The position numbers were made by a program, and so were the translations under genes. A DNA stretch of 64,000 nucleotides from Lachnospiraceae bacterium (lineage in GTDB: Bacteria; Bacillota; Clostridia; Lachnospirales; Lachnospiraceae): NCBI GenBank assembly GCA_017412055.1, contig JAFQOW010000009.1:1-64000 (forward strand), given 5' to 3'. Below the pieces are notes generated by a model that had not been told where the DNA came from, did no database searches, and saw only the letters and a program-made list of their open reading frames with translations. Of this stretch, positions 18,854-27,605 are shown piece after piece. How positions within the stretch are numbered: the first letter of the stretch is position 1; each line of letters starts with the position of its first letter.

Positions 18854-19621
18854 ATGAACCTATATTTTGAACTGTTAAAAAAACCAGTTTTTAATATGAA
18901 TGATGTAAATAGATTTTATAATAATATGGATAGTTCTCGTTCTGCGATTAAGAGATTAATGAAAGATGGAATGGTGGCAAAGATTCGTAATAATATGTAT
19001 ACCTGCATTAGTGGAGAGACTGGAGCCCCAGTTGCAAATCGTTTCCAGATAGCCAGTCATATTACACCAACATCATACGTGTCTCATCATACAGCTATGG
19101 AGTATTATGGAATTACGGATCAGGTCTATTATGATGTGTATGTATCTTCTGAGACGAGCTTTCGTGATTTTACATTTGATGGATATACGTATTGTTTTGT
19201 AGCATCGAAAAGTTTAGAAGGTATTGATAAACCAGCTTATAGTGGCGGTGTTGTAGTAACCAACTTGGAACGTACTATTGTAGACAGTATCAAGGATATG
19301 AATAAGATTTCTGGTATTGAGGAGGTTGCACAAAATATTGAGAGCATACACCGAATGCAGGAGAATAGATTACTTAAGTATTTGGAACTTTATCAAAATC
19401 AATTTTTGTATCAGAAGATGGGATATCTGTTATGGCAGCATAAGGAACAAATGGGTCTGTCAGATTCTTTTTTTGAAAAGTGTAAGAAAGAAATTGGCAA
19501 AAGTAAGCGTTATCTTACATCTGATAAAAATGGTGGATGCTATAATGACACTTGGAAATTGGTGGTGCCAGATGACTTACAAAATATGAAAAATGGAGTG
19601 ATGCTGGATGCCGATATATAA
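18854..19621 (+). CDS. abiEi: AbiEi antitoxin (type IV toxin-antitoxin)
   Basis: A 255-residue antitoxin of the AbiE phage-defence system. The N-terminal winged helix (about 1-60, with SRSAIKRLMKDGMVAKIRNNMY) binds the operon's own promoter in studied cases. The second domain has ITPTSYVSHHTAMEYYGI and the TNLERTIVDSI motif typical of the AbiEi C-terminal antitoxin domain. ACGGAGGTG gives a strong ribosome site. The 3' end overlaps the toxin gene by 14 bases. In type IV systems the antitoxin counters toxin activity without binding it. Confidence 0.88.
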   Translation: MNLYFELLKKPVFNMNDVNRFYNNMDSSRSAIKRLMKDGMVAKIRNNMYTCISGETGAPVANRFQIASHITPTSYVSHHTAMEYYGITDQVYYDVYVSSETSFRDFTFDGYTYCFVASKSLEGIDKPAYSGGVVVTNLERTIVDSIKDMNKISGIEEVAQNIESIHRMQENRLLKYLELYQNQFLYQKMGYLLWQHKEQMGLSDSFFEKCKKEIGKSKRYLTSDKNGGCYNDTWKLVVPDDLQNMKNGVMLDADI

Positions 19622-20558
19622 TAAAGTAGAGATTGGACGTGTTGCACAGCGGTATGGATTTGTAAGGGATACCTTTGAAAAGGTATTGCGATTGAAGGAA
19701 ATATTTCATTATCTGAATGAAGAAGAATATCTCAGAGAACATTTGCTTTTAAAAGGCGGGACCGCTATTAATTTGACCATATTTAATCTGCCACGTTTGT
19801 CAGTGGATATAGACATAGATTATACACCAAATGATGCAAAGGAATATATGCTAAAAGCTAGGGAGAAGATTAGTGCAATTATTATGGAATATATGGAATC
19901 AGAAGGATATCAGCTTTCTATAAGTTCTAGATTTACACACAGTTTAGATGCTTTTTATTATCAATATCAAAATGTTGGTGGAAATAGAGATATGATTAAG
20001 ATAGAAATAAATTATTCTTTACGTGCACATATTTTAGAGCCAGTACGAAGAAAAATTCTTCCAGAAGTGTTTGATGATAGTATGAAAGTTAGTATGGTAG
20101 CGCCCATGGAAATTTTTGCAGCAAAAGGAAACGCACTAATTAGTAGAGCTGCTGCAAGAGACCTGTATGACTGGGGAAATCTGATTACCGCAAACTTGTT
20201 TAAAGATGAAAGAGATATGTTTCGTAAATGCTTTATATTTTATGCAACAATTTCTTCTGAGAATGTGAATCGATATTTTGATACATCAGCCATTGATTCC
20301 TTGACGTTTGATAAGATACGAAGAGATTTATTTCCTGTATTAAGTAAGAAAGATAATTTTAAGTTGGATGAAATTAAACAACAATCAAAAGATTATATTT
20401 CAGAATTGATGCAGCTTACAGAGCGAGAACAAGAGTATATGGAGCGTTTTATCGTAAAAGAGTATGTTCCAGAATTATTATTTGATAATAAAGATATTGT
20501 AGAAAGGATTAAGGAGCATCCGATGGCAATATGGAAATGTCATAAGTACATAAAATAA
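19608..20558 (+). CDS. abiEii: AbiEii nucleotidyltransferase toxin
   Basis: A 316-residue toxin of the DNA-polymerase-beta-like nucleotidyltransferase superfamily (AbiEii/AbiGii). The motif GG near residue 50 (LLKGGTAINL) followed by DxD (LSVDIDIDY, about 66-70) is intact. AbiEii-family enzymes such as MenT transfer nucleotides to tRNA acceptor ends, halting growth after phage attack. The start lies inside the antitoxin gene with GGAG upstream. The gene looks intact and is followed by a terminator. Confidence 0.88.
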   Translation: MPIYNKVEIGRVAQRYGFVRDTFEKVLRLKEIFHYLNEEEYLREHLLLKGGTAINLTIFNLPRLSVDIDIDYTPNDAKEYMLKAREKISAIIMEYMESEGYQLSISSRFTHSLDAFYYQYQNVGGNRDMIKIEINYSLRAHILEPVRRKILPEVFDDSMKVSMVAPMEIFAAKGNALISRAAARDLYDWGNLITANLFKDERDMFRKCFIFYATISSENVNRYFDTSAIDSLTFDKIRRDLFPVLSKKDNFKLDEIKQQSKDYISELMQLTEREQEYMERFIVKEYVPELLFDNKDIVERIKEHPMAIWKCHKYIK

Positions 20559-20592
20559 CCTCCATCAGAGAGACAAACTCTCCGCTGGAGGT
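20558..20592 (+). terminator. terminator-like hairpin after abiEii
   Basis: ACCTCCA...GAGAG and CTCTC...TGGAGGT with loop ACAAA. The right arm is followed by only a weak T-rich stretch. The left arm includes the stop codon. Confidence 0.65.
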
Positions 20593-20621
20593 GTATTTAT
20601 GCACCTATGTGCGTGGCTCAT

Positions 20622-21854
20622 TTAATTCGCGTTTGAGTTTGACTGTACTTCCTGTAACTTCATGGCACGAACCTTAAGTGGAAGTCCGAATAATGTAATG
20701 AAGCCTGAAGCATCATTGTGGTCATATAAATCACCTGTTGTAAAGCTTGCAAGTGATTCATTGTAAAGAGAATATGGAGAAGTAGTACCAGCCTTAATGA
20801 TGTTACCCTTGTAAAGCTTCATCTTAACTTCACCTGTTACATATTCCTGTGTAGATGTTACGAATGCCTGAATAGCCTCGCGGAGTGGTGTGAACCACTT
20901 TCCTTCGTAAACGATCTGAGAGAACTTATTTCCCATATCTTTCTTTGTTTCCATTGTAGCTCTGTCGTGAACTAATTCCTCAAGCTGCTTGTGAGCCTCT
21001 AAAAGAATTGTTCCACCTGGAGTTTCGTATACACCACGAGACTTCATACCAACTACACGGTTTTCTACGATATCGATAATACCGATACCATGCTTACCAC
21101 CAAGCTTATTTAACTCAGCGATGATTTCAGCAACCTTCATTGATTTTCCATTTAATTTAGTAGGAACACCCTTTTCAAAGTTTAATGTAATATATTCACC
21201 CTGGTCTGGAGCTTTTTCAGGAGATACACCTAATACTAATAAGTGATCGTAGTTTGGCTCATTTGCTGGGTCCTCAAGCTCAAGACCTTCGTGGCTAATG
21301 TGCCATAAGTTACGGTCACGGCTGTAGCTTGAATCTGTGCCAAATGGAAGGTCAATTCCGTGCTGCTTACAGTATTCGATTTCTGCTTCTCTTGAATCCA
21401 TCTTCCAGAGGTCATTCATTCTCCAAGGAGCGATAATCTTAATATCTGGAGCTAAGGCCTTGATACCAAGCTCAAAACGAATCTGGTCATTACCCTTACC
21501 TGTAGCACCGTGACAGATAGCAACAGCACCTTCCTTACGAGCGATTTCTACAAGTCTCTTAGCGATAACAGGACGAGCCATAGAAGTACCAAGTAAGTAC
21601 TTATTCTCATATACGGCACCTGCTTGAACGCAAGGCATAATATAGTCCTCTGCGAATTCGTCAACGATATTCTCTATGTATAATTTTGAAGCACCTGAAA
21701 GCTTTGCTCTCTCATCAAGGCCATCTAATTCATTTCCCTGACCACAATCGATACAGCAGCAGATAACTTCATAATCAAAATTTTCCTTTAACCATGGAAT
21801 AATGGCAGTAGTGTCAAGACCACCTGAGTAAGCTAAAACAACTTTTTCTTTCAT
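20622..21854 (-). CDS. argG: argininosuccinate synthase
   Basis: A 410-residue enzyme that joins citrulline and aspartate with ATP to argininosuccinate, the penultimate step of arginine synthesis. The ATP PP-loop [10 protein letters not shown] is at 8-17; [16 protein letters not shown] and the [16 protein letters not shown] motif are conserved. Length is normal. AGGAGG precedes ATG by eight bases. A perfect ARG box lies 39 bases upstream of the start, so ArgR control is likely. The arg cluster is split: argCJB are divergent from it and argH is 21 kb away. Confidence 0.96.
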   Translation of the reverse strand: MKEKVVLAYSGGLDTTAIIPWLKENFDYEVICCCIDCGQGNELDGLDERAKLSGASKLYIENIVDEFAEDYIMPCVQAGAVYENKYLLGTSMARPVIAKRLVEIARKEGAVAICHGATGKGNDQIRFELGIKALAPDIKIIAPWRMNDLWKMDSREAEIEYCKQHGIDLPFGTDSSYSRDRNLWHISHEGLELEDPANEPNYDHLLVLGVSPEKAPDQGEYITLNFEKGVPTKLNGKSMKVAEIIAELNKLGGKHGIGIIDIVENRVVGMKSRGVYETPGGTILLEAHKQLEELVHDRATMETKKDMGNKFSQIVYEGKWFTPLREAIQAFVTSTQEYVTGEVKMKLYKGNIIKAGTTSPYSLYNESLASFTTGDLYDHNDASGFITLFGLPLKVRAMKLQEVQSNSNAN

Positions 21855-21892
21855 GACATATTCCTCCTAAAATGTAATATTATGCAATAAAA

Positions 21893-21906
21893 TGAATAAA
21901 AATTCA
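21893..21906. promoter_or_regulatory. ARG box (ArgR operator) upstream of argG
   Basis: TGAAT-AAAA-ATTCA, a perfect match to the palindromic ArgR consensus TGAAT-N4-ATTCA. A second imperfect palindrome, TTATGCATAA, follows at 21911-21920, and an ATTATGCAAT-like box lies at 21879-21888, as expected for tandem ArgR hexamer sites. Confidence 0.72.
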
Positions 21907-22110
21907 TAAATTATGCATAAAATCTTGTTGTTATTAAAACTAGAATAAATATACTAAAGAATTTATGAATATGCAAGAGTTTTTTCGAATTTGTTAAGAA
22001 AGTTATTGACAAAATGCAGTTAAGACAATGTTGGTATAAGATTTATATATAATAAAGAAGAAAAGATTATAGGAAAAAAGATGCATATGAAGAATAATTG
22101 AAAAAAGTAC

Positions 22111-22139
22111 TTGCATACTATGCAGAAGATATGTATAAT
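22111..22139 (+). promoter_or_regulatory. argC promoter with overlapping palindrome
   Basis: TTGCAT, 17-base spacer, TATAAT. TGCATA-C-TATGCA (22112-22124) covers the -35 and spacer, and another ATGCAT lies at 22081; both could be weak ArgR boxes. A TTGACA at 22006 lacks a -10 at normal distance. Confidence 0.65.
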
Positions 22140-22152
22140 TATGTAATAGTTT

Positions 22153-22207
22153 GGAGGAAACGTATGTCCAAGCCGAAGGCTTAGGACTGAGGTAGAGGCT
22201 CCAAGCA
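22153..22207 (+). promoter_or_regulatory. argC leader: mini-ORF and alternative hairpins
   Basis: GGAGG (22153-22157) sits in the loop of a GTTT/AAAC hairpin and lies six bases before ATG 22164, which opens MSKPKA then TAG. This ORF overlaps a strong hairpin, GTCCAAGCC / GGCTTAGGAC (22166-22187). CTCCAA further down (about 22200) could pair with TTGGAG at the mini-ORF ribosome site. It looks like a regulatory leader, perhaps an attenuator, but no T-run is present. Confidence 0.45.
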
Positions 22208-22236
22208 TATGATAAATTTCCACGGAGGAACCGATT

Positions 22237-23184
22237 ATGAAAACAAAGATTTTTATTGATGGAAGTGAAGGAACAACAGGACTTCGTATTCATGAACGTT
22301 TTCAGGGACGTGATGATATAGAATTATTAAAAATTGATCCTGAGTTAAGAAAGGATCCAAATGAAAGAAAGAGATTAATAAATGAATCAGATATTACATT
22401 TTTATGTTTGCCTGATGCAGCAGCAAAGGAATCTGTATCATTGGTAGAAAATGAGAATGTAGTAATTATCGATACATCTACAGCTCATCGTACAGAGGAT
22501 GGTTGGTCTTACGGATTTCCAGAGTTGTCTGAAGCTCATAAGGAAAATATTATTAAGGGAAAGAGAATTGCAGTTCCAGGCTGTTACGCTACAGGATTTA
22601 TTTCTTTAGTATATCCATTGATTGCCTCAGGAATAATGCCTAAGGATTATCCGGTTAATTGCTTTGGTATTTCAGGATATAGTGGAGCTGGTAAGAAGGC
22701 TATTGCGGTATATGAAGGAGATGAGAAGCCTGTAGAACACAATTCTGGAAGAATATATGCTCTTACACAGCAGCATAAGCATTTAAAGGAAATGCAAAAG
22801 ATTACAGGATTGACAAGAACACCTCTATTCACACCTATTATTGATGATTATTATAGCGGAATGGTTGTTTCTATTCAGATTTATACAGATATGTTAAATA
22901 AGAAGGAAACAGTAGAAAGCTTAATTGATTTCTATAGCGATTATTACAAGAATCAGCCATTTATAAAGGTTGCGGCAGCTGATGATGAAGTGGCAGCTAG
23001 TGGATTTATTGCTGGAAATGGAATGTCTGGCTGGGATGGACTGAAGATTTATGTTACTGGTAATGAAGATAGAATAGTTATCTCATCACAGTTTGATAAC
23101 CTTGGAAAAGGAGCTTCAGGTGCAGCGGTAGAATGTATGAATCTTGTACTTGGCTGTGAAGCTACAAAGGGACTTGAGATATAA
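22237..23184 (+). CDS. argC: N-acetyl-gamma-glutamyl-phosphate reductase (type 2)
   Basis: A 315-residue NADPH-dependent reductase that converts N-acetylglutamyl phosphate to the semialdehyde in arginine/ornithine synthesis. The N-terminus FIDGSEGTTGLRIHERF is the type 2 (short ArgC) nucleotide-binding loop. Catalytic Cys116 lies in VPGCYATGF; SAHRT-like DTSTAHRTED binds phosphate. GGAGG is placed eight bases before the ATG. It is followed by argJ after a 166-base gap with its own repeats. Confidence 0.94.
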   Translation: MKTKIFIDGSEGTTGLRIHERFQGRDDIELLKIDPELRKDPNERKRLINESDITFLCLPDAAAKESVSLVENENVVIIDTSTAHRTEDGWSYGFPELSEAHKENIIKGKRIAVPGCYATGFISLVYPLIASGIMPKDYPVNCFGISGYSGAGKKAIAVYEGDEKPVEHNSGRIYALTQQHKHLKEMQKITGLTRTPLFTPIIDDYYSGMVVSIQIYTDMLNKKETVESLIDFYSDYYKNQPFIKVAAADDEVAASGFIAGNGMSGWDGLKIYVTGNEDRIVISSQFDNLGKGASGAAVECMNLVLGCEATKGLEI

Positions 23185-23252
23185 GATTGTAAAAGTATGA
23201 AACAATTAACAGAAATTTATATTTGTAAATATGAATTCAATTATTTGAAAAA

Positions 23253-23326
23253 ATGAATTGGTACATATGGATTCAATGCTTTTGAGAAAATGAATTGGTA
23301 CATATGGATTCAATGCTTTTGAGAAA
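23253..23326. repeat. two exact 37-bp direct repeats before argJ
   Basis: Units at 23253-23289 and 23290-23326 are identical; a degraded third unit lies upstream (about 23216-23252) and the next six bases begin another. Each unit has TGAAT and ATTCA half-sites separated by 12 bp, the same pentamers as an ARG box. Confidence 0.75.
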
Positions 23327-23350
23327 ATGAATAGATAGGAGAGATGTCTT

Positions 23351-24577
23351 ATGAAGCAGATAAACGGCGGCGTGACAGCTGCAGCGGGCTTTAGTGCAAC
23401 AGGTCTTGCAGTTGGAATAAAGAAGAAAAGTGAAAAGAAGGATATGGCTCTTGTATATAGCAAGGTGCCTTGTAAGGTGGCGGGAACATTTACAAAGAAT
23501 GTAGTGAAGGCTGCTTGCGTTAAATATGATATGGACGTAGTGGAGAATAGCCCATTTGTTCAGGCAGTTGTAGTTAATAGTGGCATAGCAAATGCATGTA
23601 CAGGTGCATTAGGATATGAATATTGTGGACTTACAGCGAAGGCTACAGGTGAGGCGTTAAATATTCCAGAGTCAGCAGTTTTAGTAGGTTCCACAGGTGT
23701 TATCGGTGCACAGCTTCCTATTGATAAGATTACAGAGGGTGTGAAGCTTATGGCTCCACTTCTCGGTGAGACAGTGGAAGATGGTACATTGGCAGCAGAG
23801 GCTATCATGACAACAGATACTATTTCTAAGGAAATAGCATTTGAAGTTGAGATTGGCGGAAAGACAGTGACAGTTGGAGGTATGTGTAAGGGTTCAGGAA
23901 TGATTCATCCAAATATGTGCACAATGCTTGCATTTATCACTACTGACGTAAACATTTCTAAGGAAATGCTCACAAAGGCTGTTAAGGCAAATGTAGAAGA
24001 TACATTTAATATGGTATCAGTGGACAGAGATACTTCTACAAATGACACAATGCTTGTACTTGCAAATGGTCTTGCAGGCAATGAGGAAATCACAGAGGAG
24101 AACGAAGATTTCAAGAAGTTCTCAGATGCATTACTTGCAGTTAATACATATCTTGCAAAGAAAATGGCAGGAGATGGCGAAGGTGCCACAGCTCTTTTTG
24201 AGGTAGTGGTTGAGGGTGCTGAAACTAAAGCACAGGCGGTAACTATTGCAAAATCTGTAGTTACTTCAAATCTTGTTAAGACTGCTATCGCAGGCCATGA
24301 TGCTAACTGGGGAAGAATCCTTTGTGCAATGGGATACTCAGGAGCACAGTTTGACCCTGAAAAGGTAGATTTATACTTTAAGAGCAGTGCAGGTGAATTG
24401 AAAATTGTTGAAGATAGTGTTTCAACTGGCTATAGCGAAGAGAAGGCGACTGAGATTTTATCACAGCCAGAGATTACAGCACTTATTGACATTAAAATGG
24501 GTGATGCTAAAGCTACAGCATGGGGTTGTGATTTAACACATGAATACATTAGCATTAATGCGGATTATAGAAGCTAG
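23351..24577 (+). CDS. argJ: bifunctional glutamate/ornithine N-acetyltransferase
   Basis: A 408-residue enzyme that transfers acetyl from N-acetylornithine to glutamate, allowing a cyclic arginine pathway. The precursor self-cleaves to alpha and beta chains; the nucleophile is Thr191 in KGSGMIHPNMCTMLAF. The residue before it is Cys instead of the more common Ala. N-terminal GVTAAAGFSATG and the C-terminal end YISINADYRS are typical. AGGAGAG lies seven bases upstream. Whether it also uses acetyl-CoA (bifunctional form) cannot be told from sequence. Confidence 0.95.
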   Translation: MKQINGGVTAAAGFSATGLAVGIKKKSEKKDMALVYSKVPCKVAGTFTKNVVKAACVKYDMDVVENSPFVQAVVVNSGIANACTGALGYEYCGLTAKATGEALNIPESAVLVGSTGVIGAQLPIDKITEGVKLMAPLLGETVEDGTLAAEAIMTTDTISKEIAFEVEIGGKTVTVGGMCKGSGMIHPNMCTMLAFITTDVNISKEMLTKAVKANVEDTFNMVSVDRDTSTNDTMLVLANGLAGNEEITEENEDFKKFSDALLAVNTYLAKKMAGDGEGATALFEVVVEGAETKAQAVTIAKSVVTSNLVKTAIAGHDANWGRILCAMGYSGAQFDPEKVDLYFKSSAGELKIVEDSVSTGYSEEKATEILSQPEITALIDIKMGDAKATAWGCDLTHEYISINADYRS

Positions 24578-24608
24578 TGCATTATTTATTTAGAAAAGGA
24601 TGTATTAG

Positions 24609-24637
24609 TTGAAAAAAATAAATTATATAGATATAAT
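24609..24637 (+). promoter_or_regulatory. argB promoter
   Basis: TTGAAA, 17-base spacer, TATAAT. GCAGAC-TT-GTCTGC (24661-24674) forms a small hairpin in the leader. Confidence 0.7.
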
Positions 24638-24718
24638 GGCATTGGATTTTGAAAAATAAGGCAGACTTGTCTGCTTATATCTTTTAAAAAATTGCCGAAG
24701 GATAAGGAGAATGAAATC

Positions 24719-25594
24719 ATGACAGATAAGGAAATGGAAGCAATACAGTTTAAAGCAAATGTCTTAATAGAAGCATTGCCATATATTCAGCATTTTAATA
24801 GAAAGATTATCGTAGTTAAGTATGGCGGAAGTGCTATGGTTGACGAGGAGCTTAAGAAAAATGTTATCAAGGATGTGACACTTTTAAAGCTTGTTGGATT
24901 TAAGCCTATTATCGTTCACGGCGGTGGCAAGGAAATCAGCAAGTGGGTAGAGCGTTCAGGCATGGAGCCAAAGTTTATCAATGGCCTTCGTGTAACTGAT
25001 GAAGAAACTATGGAGATTGCGGAGATGGTTCTTGGTAAGGTAGGAAAGCAGCTCGTTTCCTTAGTTGAGGAATTAGGTGTTAAGGCTATTTCAATAAGCG
25101 GTAAAGATGGTGCGATGCTTACATGCAGTAAGAAATATTCAAATGGCGAGGATATCGGCTACGTAGGTGAAGTTGACAAGGTTGACCCTAAGATTTTATT
25201 TGATTTAATCGAGAATGACTATCTTCCAATTATAAGCCCTATCGGACTTGGTGAAGATTATCACTCATATAACATTAATGCAGATGATGCAGCATGCGCA
25301 ATCGCCAGAGCAGTTCAGGCAGAAAAGCTTGCATTTTTAACAGACATTGAAGGTGTATACAGAGATCCTAAGGATTCTTCAACACTTATTTCAGAACTTA
25401 CAACAAGCGCTGCCAGAGAGCTTCTTGCAGGCGGAACAGTTGGTGGCGGTATGCTTCCAAAGATTAATAATTGTATAGATGCTGTTGAAAATGGCGTTTC
25501 AAAGGTGCATATTCTTGATGGTCGTATACTACATTGCTTGCTTCTTGAAATCTTTACAAATAAAGGTATCGGAACAGCGATTTTGAAGGATTAA
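24719..25594 (+). CDS. argB: acetylglutamate kinase
   Basis: Phosphorylates N-acetylglutamate with ATP, the second arginine step and usual feedback point. The 291 residues have the amino-acid-kinase fold: VVKYGGSAM (about 34-42), VHGGGKEI (about 65-72), SGKDGAML, and [15 protein letters not shown] 24719 is preferred over an upstream TTG at 24692 because AAGGAGA sits at correct distance. It has its own promoter, and a strong terminator follows, closing the argCJB group; argD and argF are not in the window. Confidence 0.95.
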   Translation: MTDKEMEAIQFKANVLIEALPYIQHFNRKIIVVKYGGSAMVDEELKKNVIKDVTLLKLVGFKPIIVHGGGKEISKWVERSGMEPKFINGLRVTDEETMEIAEMVLGKVGKQLVSLVEELGVKAISISGKDGAMLTCSKKYSNGEDIGYVGEVDKVDPKILFDLIENDYLPIISPIGLGEDYHSYNINADDAACAIARAVQAEKLAFLTDIEGVYRDPKDSSTLISELTTSAARELLAGGTVGGGMLPKINNCIDAVENGVSKVHILDGRILHCLLLEIFTNKGIGTAILKD

Positions 25595-25604
25595 TATATG
25601 TTAT

Positions 25605-25642
25605 AAAAAGTTAAAAGTACTTATAGTGCTTTTAACTTTTTT
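25605..25642 (+). terminator. terminator after argB
   Basis: AAAAAGTTAAAAG and CTTTTAACTTTTTT with an 11-base loop. Confidence 0.88.
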
Positions 25643-25753
25643 GATTTATATTAATATATAAAAATGGATTTTAAAGAAAGTTTACAGTAAATAATTTATA
25701 ATGTAATATTAATTTATAAATTATATGTAGAAAGAAAACGAATTGAAGAAGGG

Positions 25754-26011
25754 TTGGAAACATTTGCAGAATGTAATGGAATAAAATTGAGAGGAGTATA
25801 TGATGATTCTAAATATAATAGAAAAAATGTATCTAGATATATTAAAAATGGACTAATTAATAATAAGCCAGTAGCTATGCTTATAGGTGTTAATTCAGAG
25901 TTAGATAATACAGTGCTTAAAGTATCTACTTGGGGTGGATATGCCTATTTAGATTTGGATTCATTTATAGATGGAGAATATATTTATGAATGTTTAATGT
26001 ATTTTGAATAG
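25754..26011 (+). pseudogene. C-terminal fragment, possibly of a C39-like peptidase
   Basis: An 85-residue frame that can only start at TTG 25754 with GAAGGG a few bases upstream. The sequence (NGLINNKPVAMLIGVNSELDN, then LKVSTWGGYAYLDLDSFID) looks like the last third of a papain/C39-like peptidase, where a Trp-Gly and beta-strand motif follow the active-site His. The expected N-terminal catalytic Cys part is missing and the His position is not evident. It is therefore probably a remnant; the assignment is uncertain. Confidence 0.4.
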
Positions 26012-26056
26012 AAGAGTAAACTAGGTAATTAAATATGATAAAGAGGTGTATATAAA

Positions 26057-26638
26057 GTGTTCCGTATAAATCTATTTATAATAATTATTGTACTTATGTG
26101 TCTTGCGTTGGTTTTGCTGATACTTTATTATGTAAATAATAAAATTAAAAGACCTATAATGGACGAGGATAAGAAAAATAAAAAAAGTAAGTTATTAGCA
26201 ATGTTATTGATTATATTAACATTTATTTTGATATGTTCAATAGCAAAATATATTACTAACAAAACACTATATCAATTTGAAACAGAGTTTCAGGAGAAAT
26301 TTGATAATTTTAGAAAAATAGATATATCTGGATATGGACCTCATTGCTATATTAATATTTATGTAGATGAAGAAAAAAGCAAATTTGAAGATATTGAACC
26401 CATATTTATAAGTATGATGATAGAAGTGCAAGAAAAAGATATGTATGATTATATAAAAAAAGAACAAAGTAAAAATACTAATGGCGAATTAGTTTTTTTA
26501 CATATATGTTTCTATACATCAAATAAAAGAGGAACAGTAAGTGTTTATGAATTTTCTAGCAAAAAGGATTTTGAAGAGTGGAAATTAGAAGAGGATAGTT
26601 CAAAGAATTATAATGTTTTAGATTATATTAATAAGTGA
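26057..26638 (+). CDS. two-helix membrane protein of unknown function
   Basis: A 193-residue protein starting at GTG with AAGAGGTG upstream. Helices lie at about 4-26 and 44-65, separated by a lysine-rich cytoplasmic loop, followed by a 125-residue extracytoplasmic domain with mixed alpha/beta pattern. The Lys-rich, AT-rich codon use and lack of homology I recognise suggest an accessory gene. It is followed by a strong terminator. Confidence 0.65.
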   Translation: MFRINLFIIIIVLMCLALVLLILYYVNNKIKRPIMDEDKKNKKSKLLAMLLIILTFILICSIAKYITNKTLYQFETEFQEKFDNFRKIDISGYGPHCYINIYVDEEKSKFEDIEPIFISMMIEVQEKDMYDYIKKEQSKNTNGELVFLHICFYTSNKRGTVSVYEFSSKKDFEEWKLEEDSSKNYNVLDYINK

Positions 26639-26671
26639 TTTTTTAAAGCTAAAATTTATTAAAACACAAAA

Positions 26672-26722
26672 AGAAAGCATATTAATAGGATTAATATTCT
26701 TGGATTAATATGCTTTCTGTTT
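26672..26722 (+). terminator. intrinsic terminator
   Basis: AGAAAGCATATTAAT and its complement across 16 bases, then GTTTTT. Confidence 0.85.
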
Positions 26723-26728
26723 TTGCTA

Positions 26729-26757
26729 TTGATTAATTTTTATTTTCAAGCTATAAT
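26729..26757 (+). promoter_or_regulatory. comEA promoter
   Basis: TTGATT, 17-base spacer, TATAAT. About 70 bases of leader follow before the ComEA start. Confidence 0.6.
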
Positions 26758-26828
26758 AAAGGAGTAAATTTGTCAGTGAAATCCGTTGATAATCTGTAAA
26801 TTCAGCATGTCGATAGGGTTCTATTTTT

Positions 26829-27605
26829 ATGAGCATTTCTAAGAAAAATCAGTATATTATAGTGTGGGTGTTAAAATATCTAAGTATTTTATTTTTGGTA
26901 CTAGCGTTAGGTATTTTGTATAGCTGTCAGAGAGAGGATGGCGGAGAGAGTATAAAGGTTGAGGTGTCTGGAGATGATGGTGGATTGAATGGTTCAGGTG
27001 GTTCGGATAATTCAGGTGATTCAGGTGGTTCGGATGGTTCAGGTAATTCAGGTGGTTCGAATAATTTGGATGATTCAGATAATTTGGGAAGTTTGGAGAA
27101 TACAGATGGTTTGGAGAATCCAGACGGTTCAGAAAATCCCAATGGTTCAGGCAATTTAGATGATAATAGGAAATTCATATGTGTTCACATAGCGGGTTTT
27201 GTGGTAAACCCAGGTGTTTATAATGTGGCGGAGGGTGCACGTATTTATGAGATTGTGCGCTTGGCTGGTGGTTTTTTACCCGAGGCAGATGAAAGTTATC
27301 TTAATCTGGCGTCGGTTGTTTTTGATGGCCAAAAAATTATGGTTTTATCAAAGGAGGAAGCTAAAACAGCAAAGCCTTTCGTAAGTCAGATAGACAAAGA
27401 GACAGAGAAAAAGCTTATTAATATTAATACGGCTACTAAAGAAGAACTTATGCAATTGTCAGGTATTGGCGAAAGCCGTGCTCTTAGTATAATTTCCTAT
27501 AGGGAAAAGAACGGAGATTTTAAGAAAATCGAAGATATTATGAAGATACCAGGGATTAAAGAGGCGGCATTTGAAAAAATTAAAGATTATATTTGCGTGG
27601 ACTAG
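26829..27605 (+). CDS. comEA: ComEA-like DNA-binding competence protein
   Basis: A 258-residue exported DNA receptor. An N-terminal hydrophobic segment ends in GILYSC, so it may be a lipoprotein rather than the usual signal-anchor. A Gly/Ser/Asp/Asn-rich repeat tract follows (about 45-112). An SLBB domain (FICVHIAGFVVNPGVYNV) lies at about 115-175, and paired helix-hairpin-helix motifs (LININTATKEELMQLSGIG; FKKIEDIMKIPGIKEA) at 196-258 bind double-stranded DNA. It overlaps or abuts comEC, its transport partner. The long low-complexity spacer is unusual. Confidence 0.9.
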   Translation: MSISKKNQYIIVWVLKYLSILFLVLALGILYSCQREDGGESIKVEVSGDDGGLNGSGGSDNSGDSGGSDGSGNSGGSNNLDDSDNLGSLENTDGLENPDGSENPNGSGNLDDNRKFICVHIAGFVVNPGVYNVAEGARIYEIVRLAGGFLPEADESYLNLASVVFDGQKIMVLSKEEAKTAKPFVSQIDKETEKKLININTATKEELMQLSGIGESRALSIISYREKNGDFKKIEDIMKIPGIKEAAFEKIKDYICVD

